From Bacillus massiliglaciei (lineage in GTDB: Bacteria; Bacillota; Bacilli; Bacillales; DSM-1321), in the NCBI RefSeq assembly GCF_900098925.1, contig NZ_LT622358.1:270607-334606 (forward strand): 64,000 nucleotides of DNA, written 5' to 3'. Below are positions 36,583-44,692 of the stretch, one piece after another. Numbering within the stretch: position 1 is the stretch's first letter; each line of letters begins with the position of its first letter. A model generated the notes under the pieces. The model saw nothing but the letters and a program-made list of their open reading frames with translations. It was not told where the DNA came from and made no database searches. A program made the translations under genes and the position numbers.

Positions 36583-38865
36583 ATGAAACTTCGTAAGAAT
36601 TTACAGGAAATGATCTTGGAATTGAAAACAGAACAAAGCTGGAAAGAAAATATTGTACACTGGCATGAATTGGATGCTAAAAGCGCCATGACTGTTCCTT
36701 TTCCTGAAAATATAGATAATAAAATTATTGAGGCACTGGGCAGGAGAGGAGTTAAAGAGCTCTATACCCATCAGGCGACAGCTTATATGAATGCTTCCCA
36801 AGGCAGAAGTCTTGTTGCCGTAACTCCGACAGCATCAGGAAAGACATTATGCTATAACCTTCCTGTCCTTCAAAAAATAATGGAAGATGAATCTTCGAGA
36901 GCTCTGTATATCTTCCCGACCAAGGCGCTGAGCTATGACCAAAAAAGTGAACTGAATGAAATGATTACAGAGATGGATGCAGCGATTAACAGTTATACAT
37001 ATGACGGGGACACGCCATCCAATATCAGGCAAAAAATCAGGCAGGCCGGTCACATTGTGATCACGAATCCGGATATGCTGCATTCAGGAATTTTGCCCCA
37101 TCATACCAAATGGGTTTCCCTGTTCGAAAACTTAAAATATGTCATTATTGATGAATTGCATATCTACCGGGGCGTTTTTGGCAGCCATACTGCTAACGTT
37201 ATCAGGCGCCTGAAACGCATTTGCCAGTTCTACGGGAGTGATCCTGTATTCATCTGTACATCTGCAACGATTGCCAATCCTAAAGAGCTGGCAGAGAATT
37301 TAACGGAAAAAGATATGGTGCTGGTTGATAATAATGGTGCACCAAGCGGAAAAAAACATTTTGTCTTTTATAATCCGCCGGTGGTCAATAAAGCGTTGAA
37401 CATTAGAAGAAGCTCTGTCTTGGAGGCCAGGAAGCTGGCTATGGAGTTTCTGAGGAACAAAATCCAGACCATTGTGTTCGCAAAGAGCCGGGTGCGGGTA
37501 GAAATATTGCTTAGTTATCTGCAGCAGCTAGTCTCAAAACAGCTTGGCCCTAAGTCCATTCGGGGCTATAGGGGAGGATATCTCCCAAAACAGAGAAGAG
37601 AAATTGAAAAGGGCCTGCGTGAAGGAAGCATTTACGGAGTTGTATCAACGAATGCTTTGGAACTCGGGGTTGATATTGGACAGCTGCAAGTATGCATCAT
37701 GACTGGCTATCCGGGGTCTATTTCGAGTGCCTGGCAGCAGGCAGGAAGAGCCGGGAGGCGGCATGGAGAGGCTTTGATTATCATGGTAGGAAGTTCTAAT
37801 GCTCTCGATCAGTATATGGTGCAGCATCCGGATTATTTTTTTAACCGGAATCCTGAAACGGCAAGGATTAATCCAGATAATCTTGTCATACTGGTCGATC
37901 ATATTAAATGTGCAGCGTATGAGCTCCCTTTTAAAAAAGGCGAAAGCTTTGGGAAATGCGAAATTGCGGACATTTTGGAATTCCTGACAGAAGAGCGTGT
38001 TCTCCATCAAAACGGGGATAAATGGTATTGGATGAATGATGCATTTCCGGCAAGCAATATCAGCCTGCGTTCAGCTTCCCAGGAAAATGTTGTGATTATC
38101 GATCAGACAAATACTCCTCACAACTTAGTCATTGGTGAGATGGACCGCTTCAGTGCGATGACTCTGCTTCATGACGAGGCGATTTACCTGCATCAGGGAA
38201 CACAGTATCAAGTAGAGTATTTAGATTGGGAGGAAAAGAAAGCTTACGTCCGTGAAGTGAACGTTGATTACTACACGGATGCGAACCTTGCCGTGAATCT
38301 GTCCGTCCTTGAAGTAGACAGGCAGAAAACGTTTCGGTCTACGGAAGCGGCATTTGGCGATGTTTCGATTGTTGCGATTCCTACAATCTTTAAAAAAATT
38401 AAATTCGAGACACATGACAATATTGGTTCTGGCCCGATTACCCTTCCGGAGGTGGAGCTACATACGAGCTCTGCAATGATATCTGTGGAAACCGGGATGT
38501 TTGAATGGGATGAAAACAGGATGGAGCAGGGGCTGATCGGCGCAGCACATGCCCTGAATGCCATGATACCGCTCTATGTTATGTGTGACGCATATGACAT
38601 TCATGTTTATCCGCAAGTAAAGGCATCCCATAATGATAAACCGACTATTTTTATTTATGACAGCTACCCTGGAGGGATTGGCTTAAGCCAGAAGGTATAT
38701 GAAAATACAGAACTTATTCTGAACGAAACAAGGTCAATGATTGAAAATTGTCCTTGTGAGAATGGCTGTCCTTCCTGTATCGGAACTGATACGGCTACAA
38801 AGACGGCGAAACGGGATGCCATCCGTCTTCTGCGATTATTCTGCCAGGAGCATAGTGAAATATAA
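36583..38865 (+). CDS. mrfA: DEAD/DEAH helicase MrfA (YprA, DUF1998)
   Basis: 760 residues. Superfamily 2 helicase with Walker A 'TPTASGKTLCYNLP', 'IIDELHIYRG' (DExH), 'CTSATIANPKE' and 'QAGRAGRRHGEALII'. The C terminus is a DUF1998 module with four cysteines, 'CPCENGCPSC', a metal-binding site. In B. subtilis MrfA works with the exonuclease MrfB in a UvrA-independent repair pathway for mitomycin C adducts. GAGGTGAG site before the ATG. mrfB follows 23 bases later. Confidence 0.93.
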   Translation: MKLRKNLQEMILELKTEQSWKENIVHWHELDAKSAMTVPFPENIDNKIIEALGRRGVKELYTHQATAYMNASQGRSLVAVTPTASGKTLCYNLPVLQKIMEDESSRALYIFPTKALSYDQKSELNEMITEMDAAINSYTYDGDTPSNIRQKIRQAGHIVITNPDMLHSGILPHHTKWVSLFENLKYVIIDELHIYRGVFGSHTANVIRRLKRICQFYGSDPVFICTSATIANPKELAENLTEKDMVLVDNNGAPSGKKHFVFYNPPVVNKALNIRRSSVLEARKLAMEFLRNKIQTIVFAKSRVRVEILLSYLQQLVSKQLGPKSIRGYRGGYLPKQRREIEKGLREGSIYGVVSTNALELGVDIGQLQVCIMTGYPGSISSAWQQAGRAGRRHGEALIIMVGSSNALDQYMVQHPDYFFNRNPETARINPDNLVILVDHIKCAAYELPFKKGESFGKCEIADILEFLTEERVLHQNGDKWYWMNDAFPASNISLRSASQENVVIIDQTNTPHNLVIGEMDRFSAMTLLHDEAIYLHQGTQYQVEYLDWEEKKAYVREVNVDYYTDANLAVNLSVLEVDRQKTFRSTEAAFGDVSIVAIPTIFKKIKFETHDNIGSGPITLPEVELHTSSAMISVETGMFEWDENRMEQGLIGAAHALNAMIPLYVMCDAYDIHVYPQVKASHNDKPTIFIYDSYPGGIGLSQKVYENTELILNETRSMIENCPCENGCPSCIGTDTATKTAKRDAIRLLRLFCQEHSEI

Positions 38866-38888
38866 GATTAAGGTAGGGTGAAGGAGAA

Positions 38889-40142
38889 TTGTCTTTAAAA
38901 AATAAACTAAGCCGCCTGAAAACGCATATGAATCTTGAAGCAATGCCTGCAGCTCCTGCTCCTGCTGAGGTATTTGCTGGAGTGGAAGTGCCGTTTAAGG
39001 ATAAATGGCTTACGAACCATACCAGGGTATACAGTCTGGATGGTTCCTATTGTTTTATCAGGGAAGTCCGATATCCGCTGCAGCACAGACATGGCCATTA
39101 TTCATTTTCAGATCTGGAAAAAATTATCTCAGCTTGGAATACATCGTCGTTAGAGCACCCTCTTTCTTCTAAAGGGAATAAAATAGATGAACTGTTCTTT
39201 TTTGATACGGAAACTACAGGGCTCGGCGGAGGGACGGGCAACCAAATTTTCATTCTAGGCTACGCCTTTTTTGATAAGGACAGCATTGTGGTCAGGCAGC
39301 ATATTCTGCCTGAACCAGGGAATGAAATTCCTCTCTATCACAGTTTTTTGGAGCAAGTCAATTATGAAACGCTTGTGACTTATAATGGGAAAGCATTTGA
39401 CTGGCCCCAGTTAAAAACAAGGCATACCCTGATTAAGGAACATGTCCCCAAACTTCCTGACTTTGGGCACTTTGATTTGTATCATGCTTCCAGAAGACTG
39501 TGGAAAAATAAGCTGGAACGGGTGAAATTGTCTGCTGTTGAGAAGGAAATAATGGGGGTGGTCCGTGAAGATGACATCCCCGGCTATTTGGCTCCGATGA
39601 TTTATTTTGATTTTGTGGAAAGAAAAGATCCTGAGATCCTTTTTGGCATACTGAAGCATAATGAATGGGATGTCCTGTCATTGATCACGCTGTATATCCA
39701 TCTATCAAGGCAGATTTTGCAAATGGATGGATATAATGAGGAATCGATAGAAATCGCCAACTGGCTTTCCTATTTAGGCAGAAAGGCAGAAGCGGGGCAG
39801 TCATACGAGGAGATAATCAAAAAGGGAAATATTTCTGACAGAATGGCTGCCAGTCATGCACTGGCTTTTCAGAAAAAGCGAGAGGGCCGATATGAATCAG
39901 CTTATGAGTTATGGTCATTAGTTGCAGCGGATGGGAACGACATGCAGAGAATGGAAGCTGTCATCGAATGTGCCAAGCTGCTTGAACATCAATTTAAAAA
40001 GAACCAAGAATGCCTGGTCTTTGTTTCTGCAGCATATCAGGCATCAGCTCAATATAAGGAAGGCAAGAAATTGCAAAAGTATCGAGAAGATTTACTGAAG
40101 AGACAGGAGCGGCTGAAGAAGAAATGTTTAAAATGGACATAG
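38889..40142 (+). CDS. mrfB: Exonuclease MrfB (YprB)
   Basis: 417 residues, TTG start behind GAAGGAG. DnaQ-like exonuclease with 'FFDTETTGLGGGTGNQIF' (motif I), 'TYNGKAFDWPQLKTRH' (II) and 'HNEWDVLSLITLY' (III, H-x4-D type). The C-terminal ~130 residues are helical TPR-like ('GQSYEEIIKKGNISDRMAASHALAF'). MrfB partners MrfA in repair of mitomycin damage. Both are present and intact here. Confidence 0.92.
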   Translation: MSLKNKLSRLKTHMNLEAMPAAPAPAEVFAGVEVPFKDKWLTNHTRVYSLDGSYCFIREVRYPLQHRHGHYSFSDLEKIISAWNTSSLEHPLSSKGNKIDELFFFDTETTGLGGGTGNQIFILGYAFFDKDSIVVRQHILPEPGNEIPLYHSFLEQVNYETLVTYNGKAFDWPQLKTRHTLIKEHVPKLPDFGHFDLYHASRRLWKNKLERVKLSAVEKEIMGVVREDDIPGYLAPMIYFDFVERKDPEILFGILKHNEWDVLSLITLYIHLSRQILQMDGYNEESIEIANWLSYLGRKAEAGQSYEEIIKKGNISDRMAASHALAFQKKREGRYESAYELWSLVAADGNDMQRMEAVIECAKLLEHQFKKNQECLVFVSAAYQASAQYKEGKKLQKYREDLLKRQERLKKKCLKWT

Positions 40143-40290
40143 GCGGAAGCCTGCCTGCATTCGACAAATAGATGACTGTATACCCCGCGCTTGTCAAAAT
40201 AGGTATTTTCCTTAGTACATGTTCACCTAAGGATTCATAACCTACTAATGAAGACAGCACATTTATAATTGAGAAAGGGGAAAACTTTTC

Positions 40291-40686
40291 ATGTTTAATA
40301 ATCAAAGAAATTGTTCGAAAGGTGCGGTAGGCGGAGCAGGCTTTCCAATGGGGGGCGGATTTCCTCAAGTAGCGGGTGCTTCAACAGGCTTTGATCCTAT
40401 GGCGGGCGGCTTCGGCGGCTTTCCGATGGGAGGACCGTCTCAGGTTGCCCCGACTCAGGTTGCCCCTGCACAGGTATCTCCAACCCAGCATCAGGTAAAT
40501 ACTAATGTTTTTAATACAGTCGTTCCGCATGTGCATCCTTCTCATACTACAACTGTAAACAAGCAAATCTTCACTCACAAGCATTTCTTCCCGCATACGC
40601 AGTCCGTTGTGAATGAATGCTATAATCAGCATATGATTTGTAAAATGCCGCACCACAATCCTTGCTGCGGCCCGCACGGATTCTAA
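40291..40686 (+). CDS. cotD: CotD family inner spore coat protein
   Basis: 131 residues. N half is Gly/Pro/Gln-rich with 'MGGGFPQVAGAS' and 'QVAPTQVAPAQVSPTQ' repeats. The C half holds the CotD signature 'VVPHVHPSHTTTVNKQIFTHKHFFPHTQSVVNE' in part and a Cys/His-rich end. A coat protein assembled during late sporulation. It lies between mrfB and ypsA as in B. subtilis. A 7-bp hairpin (GAGAGGC/GCCTCTC, 40695-40719) follows, without a T tail. Confidence 0.88.
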   Translation: MFNNQRNCSKGAVGGAGFPMGGGFPQVAGASTGFDPMAGGFGGFPMGGPSQVAPTQVAPAQVSPTQHQVNTNVFNTVVPHVHPSHTTTVNKQIFTHKHFFPHTQSVVNECYNQHMICKMPHHNPCCGPHGF

Positions 40687-40747
40687 TTATTTTGGAGAGG
40701 CTTAGCTTTTTTGCCTCTCTATACATAGCAGATAGGGTGAAAGGTTT

Positions 40748-41296
40748 ATGAAAGTTTTATATGTGACTGGGTATAAGGCCTTTGAATTCGGGATCTTTAA
40801 AAATGATCATGAAGCTGTTCCGTTTATTAAAAAAGCAATACGCGGACGTCTGGAGACTCTCGTGGAAGACGGACTGGAATGGGTCATTATTTCTGGGCAA
40901 TTAGGCACGGAGCTCTGGGCCGCTGAAGTAATTTTAGAAATGAAAGAAGAGAATGAACAGCTGCATTTAGGCATTATTACACCATATTTAAATCAAGAGG
41001 AAGGGTGGAACGAAACGAATCAGGATTTTTATCGAACATTAATAAGTCAAGCTGATTATACAGACGCCATTTATAAAAAGAACTATGAAGGTCCTTATCA
41101 ATTAAAGGCGAAAAATCAGTTTATGGTCCAAAAAAGTGATGGGATGCTCATTGTCTATGATACGGAAAGAGAAGGATCACCTAAGTTTGCTCTGTCAGAA
41201 GCCCAAAAAAGAAAAGAAAAAGACGGGTATCCGATTTTTTCTATTACATTCGATGATCTTCAGCAGGCTGCTGAAGAAGACCGGTGGGCAGAGTAA
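40748..41296 (+). CDS. ypsA: YpsA, SLOG / DUF1273 family protein
   Basis: 182 residues. 'KVLYVTGYKAFEFGIF', 'WVIISGQLGTELWAAEVILEM' and 'DGMLIVYDTEREGSPKFAL' fit a Rossmann-like SLOG nucleotide-binding protein. In B. subtilis and S. aureus YpsA affects cell division and acts in the same neighbourhood as GpsB, which is the next gene here. No terminator lies between them. Confidence 0.88.
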   Translation: MKVLYVTGYKAFEFGIFKNDHEAVPFIKKAIRGRLETLVEDGLEWVIISGQLGTELWAAEVILEMKEENEQLHLGIITPYLNQEEGWNETNQDFYRTLISQADYTDAIYKKNYEGPYQLKAKNQFMVQKSDGMLIVYDTEREGSPKFALSEAQKRKEKDGYPIFSITFDDLQQAAEEDRWAE

Positions 41297-41452
41297 TCAG
41301 AACCTGTAAAAAGCAGTCCTATCAGGACGAAAATCCAGAATAAAATAGCGAAACCTTCTTTTTCGGATGATGTTTCATTGACAAATGGGCTGAGATTTGA
41401 AAAAATAATATAAAATATTGATGAATTGGCGAAAGTGTTGAGGTGACGTCTT

Positions 41453-41764
41453 ATGTTGTCTGATAAGATCAAGTTAACGGCAAAAGATATTCTTGAAAAA
41501 GATTTTAAAACAGCAATGCGCGGATATAAGCCGGAAGAAGTAGATCAATTTCTTGATTTGATTATAAAAGACTATGAAGTGTTTTATCAGGAAATCGAAG
41601 ATCTCAGACAGGAAAATCTCAGATTGAAAAAACAGTCTGAAGACCTGACGAAAAGGCCAAGCCAGCCGGCTCCTTCCGTGACACCGGGGACTACAAACTT
41701 TGATATCCTGAAACGTCTGTCAAACCTTGAAAAACATGTGTTTGGCAACAAATTGTACGATTGA
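41453..41764 (+). CDS. gpsB: Cell division regulator GpsB
   Basis: 103 residues, DivIVA-like. The membrane-binding N-terminal coiled coil is '[35 protein letters not shown]' in part, then a leucine-zipper-like helix '[17 protein letters not shown]', a linker and a short C-terminal helix ('[16 protein letters not shown]'). GpsB shuttles PBP1 between septum and side wall; ponA is 10 kb upstream. Confidence 0.95.
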   Translation: MLSDKIKLTAKDILEKDFKTAMRGYKPEEVDQFLDLIIKDYEVFYQEIEDLRQENLRLKKQSEDLTKRPSQPAPSVTPGTTNFDILKRLSNLEKHVFGNKLYD

Positions 41765-41798
41765 GAAAGTATCTTCGGGAAAAAAGTATTTATTCCCA

Positions 41799-41827
41799 TT
41801 GAGTTTTTTATGCAATTCAGTTATACT
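41799..41827 (+). promoter_or_regulatory. Sigma-A promoter of rnpB
   Basis: TTGAGT (41799-41804), 17-base spacer, TATACT (41822-41827), with the RNA expected to start about eight bases later. Confidence 0.8.
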
Positions 41828-41834
41828 CAATAAT

Positions 41835-42244
41835 GTTGTGTTAAACGTTCGGGTAATTGCTGCAGCCTTTGTGCTGTAGAGGAAAGTCCATGCTCGCACG
41901 GACTGCGATGTCCGTAGTGTTCGTGCCTGGCGAAAAAATAAGCCAGGGCAGCAGTGATACTGCTGACGGCCGGGAAAACACCTAAGTTCTCAGGATATGG
42001 TGTGAATACCTATAAAAGTGCCACAGTGACGGAGCTTTTCCAGAAATGGAAAAGGTGGAACGAGGTAAACCCCACGAGCGAGAAACCCAAATTAATGGTA
42101 GGGGCGCTTTCTTTCTCGGAAGTGAACGAGAAGAAGGACAAAGGCTTCATGCCTTTGTAGATAGATGATTACCGCCGAAGTACGAGACTTATCGTCGTTT
42201 GCAGTACTGAGGAACAAAACATGGCTTACAGGACGTTTCATACA
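41835..42244 (+). ncRNA. rnpB: RNase P RNA, Bacillus (B) type
   Basis: About 410 bases. The conserved 5' core GAGGAAAGTCCATGCTCGCA, the CCACAGTGACG segment, the GCGAGAAACCCAAATT loop (like B. subtilis), GATAGATGATTACCGCC and the 3' ACAAAACATGGCTTACA are all in order. The 5' end GTTGTGTTAAACGTTC and the 3' end GGACGTTTCA close helix P1. This RNA removes the 5' leader of tRNA. Ends are set by the promoter, P1 and the terminator and could be off by a few bases. Confidence 0.96.
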
Positions 42245-42262
42245 CATTCCTTATTGAATGAC

Positions 42263-42293
42263 AGACTCTCCCGAATGGGGGAGTTTTTGTTTT
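42263..42293 (+). terminator. Terminator after rnpB
   Basis: ACTCTCCC-gaat-GGGGGAGT stem followed by TTTTGTTTT. Confidence 0.9.
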
Positions 42294-42335
42294 CTAGTAT
42301 GTTTTATTTTTGGGTAAACAGGAAATAACGTGTTT

Positions 42336-42364
42336 TTGTATATAAACCGGTTACCCTGTATAAT
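42336..42364 (+). promoter_or_regulatory. Sigma-A promoter of rlmL leader
   Basis: TTGTAT (42336-42341), 17-base spacer, TATAAT (42359-42364). It starts a leader of about 300 bases before rlmL. Confidence 0.8.
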
Positions 42365-42370
42365 GCAATT

Positions 42371-42674
42371 TGATGAGAATGTTTGGCAGGTATTGAGCTG
42401 AAAATGAAAGCAAAGTGCAAAAAATCAGCACATATGGTATGGTAACCGAAGGGTTCAGCCAGTCCACTTGTTATAAATCATAAGGCAGAAAAGTGCTGTA
42501 TACATAAAGCCGCGAAAGGGAATCTTTTTATAGATTCGATAAGAGCAGGGACGCCGAATTTCAAAAAAGAAAAGAGTTCCAGGGGTTCAGTCATAGTGTA
42601 TCGGGTCTCGTGAGTGTGAGCGGCTGGATTTTTGCTGACTGAAGCCCTGTGTGAATAGGAAAGCAGGTAGATGT
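42371..42674 (+). ncRNA. Long structured leader upstream of rlmL
   Basis: About 300 bases without an ORF. The 3' part folds into a long hairpin: GGGGTTCAGTCA (42582-42593) pairs with TGACTGAAGCCCT (42636-42648) around a 42-base loop. Upstream there are GC-containing blocks (AACCGAAGGGTTCAGCCAGTCC near 42446 in part, GCCGCGAAAGGGA). There is no T run after the hairpin, so it is not a simple terminator. No known riboswitch was recognised. Confidence 0.5.
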
Positions 42675-43817
42675 ATGAGACAACAATACGATATTATCGC
42701 GACAACGGCTATGGGCTTGGAGGCAATCGTTGCCAAAGAGGTCCGTAATCTTGGATATGAGTGCACCGTGGAAAATGGAAAAGTGATGTATAAAGGTGAT
42801 GAAAGCGCCATTGCCCGTTCTAATCTTTGGCTGCGCAGTGCTGACCGGATTAAAATCAAAGTAGGCGAATTTAAAGCATATTCATTCGATGAGCTTTTCG
42901 AAAAGACGAAGGCGCTGGATTGGGAAGATTATCTGCCAATCGATGCAGAATTTCCTGTAAGCGGAAAATCGGTCAAATCTAAATTGTACAGTGTTCCGGA
43001 CTGTCAGGCGATTGTGAAAAAAGCGATTGTGAACCGGATGAAGAATAGGCATAAGCAAGTAAGCTGGTTCGCTGAGAATGGTCCCTTATTTAAAATTGAA
43101 GTGTCCATTCTTAAAGATACGGTGACACTTACGTTGGATACAAGCGGAACCGGATTACACCGTCGGGGCTATCGAACCGACCAGGGGGAAGCCCCAATCA
43201 AGGAGACATTGGCAGCTGCTCTTGTCATGCTGACAAATTGGAATGCTGACAAGCCATTCATTGATCCCTTTTGCGGCTCTGGAACCATCCCGATTGAGGC
43301 AGCGCTTATTGGACAGAACATAGCCCCTGGCTTCAACCGTGAATTTGTTTCAGAAGCATGGGGATGGATGGGGGAAAAAGTTTGGGAAGAGGCACGGATG
43401 GAAGCTGAAGATTTAGCTAAATATGATCAGCCTCTTGATATAACTGGATCTGACATTGATCATCGCATGGTTGAAATAGCAAATGCGAACAGTTTTGAAG
43501 CTGGACTGGGTGATTTAATCCGTTTTAAACAAATGCAGGTGCGGGACATCTCAACTAGAAAAGAATATGGTGTGATTGTTGGAAATCCGCCATATGGTGA
43601 AAGACTGGGCGAAGAGAAAGCAGTGGAGCGAATGTACCGGGAAATGGGTCAGGCTTTTTCAAGTCTTGATACGTGGTCTATCTATATCATCACTTCTCAT
43701 CCGAATTTTGAGCAGCTGTATGGCAAACCGGCAACGAAGAAACGCAAGTTGTTTAATGGGTTCATCCGGACGGACTACTATCAATATTGGGGAAAAAGAA
43801 AGCCAAGAGAAAATTAA
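42675..43817 (+). CDS. rlmL: 23S rRNA guanine-N2 methyltransferase RlmL-like (YpsC)
   Basis: 380 residues from ATG 42675; a GTG at 42651 is in frame. N-terminal ferredoxin-like plus THUMP RNA-binding region ('TTAMGLEAIVAKEVRNLGYEC', 'SVKSKLYSVPDCQAIVKKAIVNRM'), then a Rossmann methyltransferase with 'PFIDPFCGSGTIPIEAA' (AdoMet loop) and the catalytic 'NPPYGERLG'. It corresponds to the N-terminal half of E. coli RlmKL. Substrate in Bacillus is inferred from that homology. Confidence 0.9.
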   Translation: MRQQYDIIATTAMGLEAIVAKEVRNLGYECTVENGKVMYKGDESAIARSNLWLRSADRIKIKVGEFKAYSFDELFEKTKALDWEDYLPIDAEFPVSGKSVKSKLYSVPDCQAIVKKAIVNRMKNRHKQVSWFAENGPLFKIEVSILKDTVTLTLDTSGTGLHRRGYRTDQGEAPIKETLAAALVMLTNWNADKPFIDPFCGSGTIPIEAALIGQNIAPGFNREFVSEAWGWMGEKVWEEARMEAEDLAKYDQPLDITGSDIDHRMVEIANANSFEAGLGDLIRFKQMQVRDISTRKEYGVIVGNPPYGERLGEEKAVERMYREMGQAFSSLDTWSIYIITSHPNFEQLYGKPATKKRKLFNGFIRTDYYQYWGKRKPREN

Positions 43818-43926
43818 AGGTTTCTTCGAATCTCTGCAGAAATGTTTTGGATAAGGCAGCGCTTTTTTAATTGGCTGAAAATATCCTAAGAATTCATGCT
43901 GTATAAGATAAGGGAAAAGATTAACA

Positions 43927-43991
43927 GGGTGCCGCACCCTAAAGTTAGAGTTCAAAATCTAACTTTAGGGGTTCGGCACCCAAATGTTTTT
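43927..43991. repeat. Long perfect-like inverted repeat with T tail
   Basis: GGGTGCCGCACCCTAAAGTT... pairs with ...AACTTTAGGGGTTCGGCACCC: 22-23 bp with one small bulge and an 8-base loop, followed by AAATGTTTTTTTT. The stem is far longer than a normal terminator, and GGGTGCC...GGCACCC ends occur in short dispersed repeats of Bacillaceae. It may be a MITE-like element that now serves as the rlmL terminator. The rest of the gap 43818-44178 shows no gene. Confidence 0.65.
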
Positions 43992-44178
43992 TTTAAGAAG
44001 AAAGAAGCAAGAGGGAACAACAGAGCTGAAGGCCGGTTCTTCAAAAGAAACTCTGTTCTCCAGGCTGTCAGGCTCCTGAAAAAAAGGAACTTAAGTCATG
44101 AAATACACTTTCTTATCCCGATATAAAATTAAAAGATGAATCCGCTGTCATTCCCCTGATATTTCATCGTTTCCATCC

Positions 44179-44207
44179 TTGCTTATCATTTCCTATTCTG
44201 TTATGCT
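44179..44207 (+). promoter_or_regulatory. Promoter of cspD
   Basis: TTGCTT (44179-44184), 17-base spacer, TATGCT (44202-44207). It gives a leader of about 115 bases, the usual long untranslated leader of cold-shock genes. Confidence 0.55.
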
Positions 44208-44326
44208 ATAAGTGAATTATTTTTGTTCATAATATAAGGTACATAAGTATTAAGCTTTTGATCCTCATATTCAAAGAGCAAGGATAGTAATACAATGTGT
44301 GGAAAGCACACTAGGAGGCAGCAATA

Positions 44327-44527
44327 ATGGAACAAGGTAAAGTAAAATGGTTTAACGCAGAAAAAGGTTTTGGATTTATCGAGCGCGAAGGCGGAGACGA
44401 TGTATTCGTACATTTCTCAGCAATCCAAGGCGAAGGCTTCAAGACTCTTGAAGAAGGCCAAGATGTAACTTTTGAAGTGGAACAAGGACAACGCGGACCA
44501 CAAGCTTCAAACGTTCAAAAAGCATAA
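44327..44527 (+). CDS. cspD: Cold shock protein
   Basis: 66 residues. Both RNA-binding motifs are present, 'KGFGFIE' (RNP1) and 'DVFVHFSAI' (RNP2), and the whole protein is one OB-fold. It binds single-stranded RNA. Codon use is that of a highly expressed gene. The closest B. subtilis relative by position is cspD, although cspB/cspC-type naming cannot be excluded. CTAGGAGG site. Confidence 0.9.
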   Translation: MEQGKVKWFNAEKGFGFIEREGGDDVFVHFSAIQGEGFKTLEEGQDVTFEVEQGQRGPQASNVQKA

Positions 44528-44549
44528 TTGAATTGAACAGCCAAATAGG

Positions 44550-44580
44550 GCAGACCCTTTTTTAAGGGTCTGCTTTTTAA
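44550..44580 (+). terminator. Terminator after cspD
   Basis: GCAGACCCTT-tttt-AAGGGTCTGC stem followed by TTTTT. Confidence 0.92.
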
Positions 44581-44593
44581 TTTGGCAAAAAAG

Positions 44594-44622
44594 TTGACGG
44601 TATATCTAAATTAAAGGATAAT
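44594..44622 (+). promoter_or_regulatory. Sigma-A promoter of ypvA
   Basis: TTGACG (44594-44599), 17-base spacer, GATAAT (44617-44622), 71 bases before the TTG start. Confidence 0.75.
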
Positions 44623-44692
44623 AAAGTTTTGACTGTATATTAAAAAAAGAATTCTTGATTTTAGATATAACGCTAACAAAGGGGAGAACAAT

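Noticed and set aside
40695-40719. GAGAGGC/GCCTCTC hairpin after cotD
   Set aside because: No T tail follows on the plus strand, so it was not called a terminator.
41954-42160. 68-codon plus-strand ORF
   Set aside because: It lies wholly inside rnpB, whose conserved RNA elements explain the sequence.
43896-44126. 76-codon plus-strand ORF
   Set aside because: It crosses the long inverted repeat at 43927 and shows no ribosome binding site or protein-like composition.
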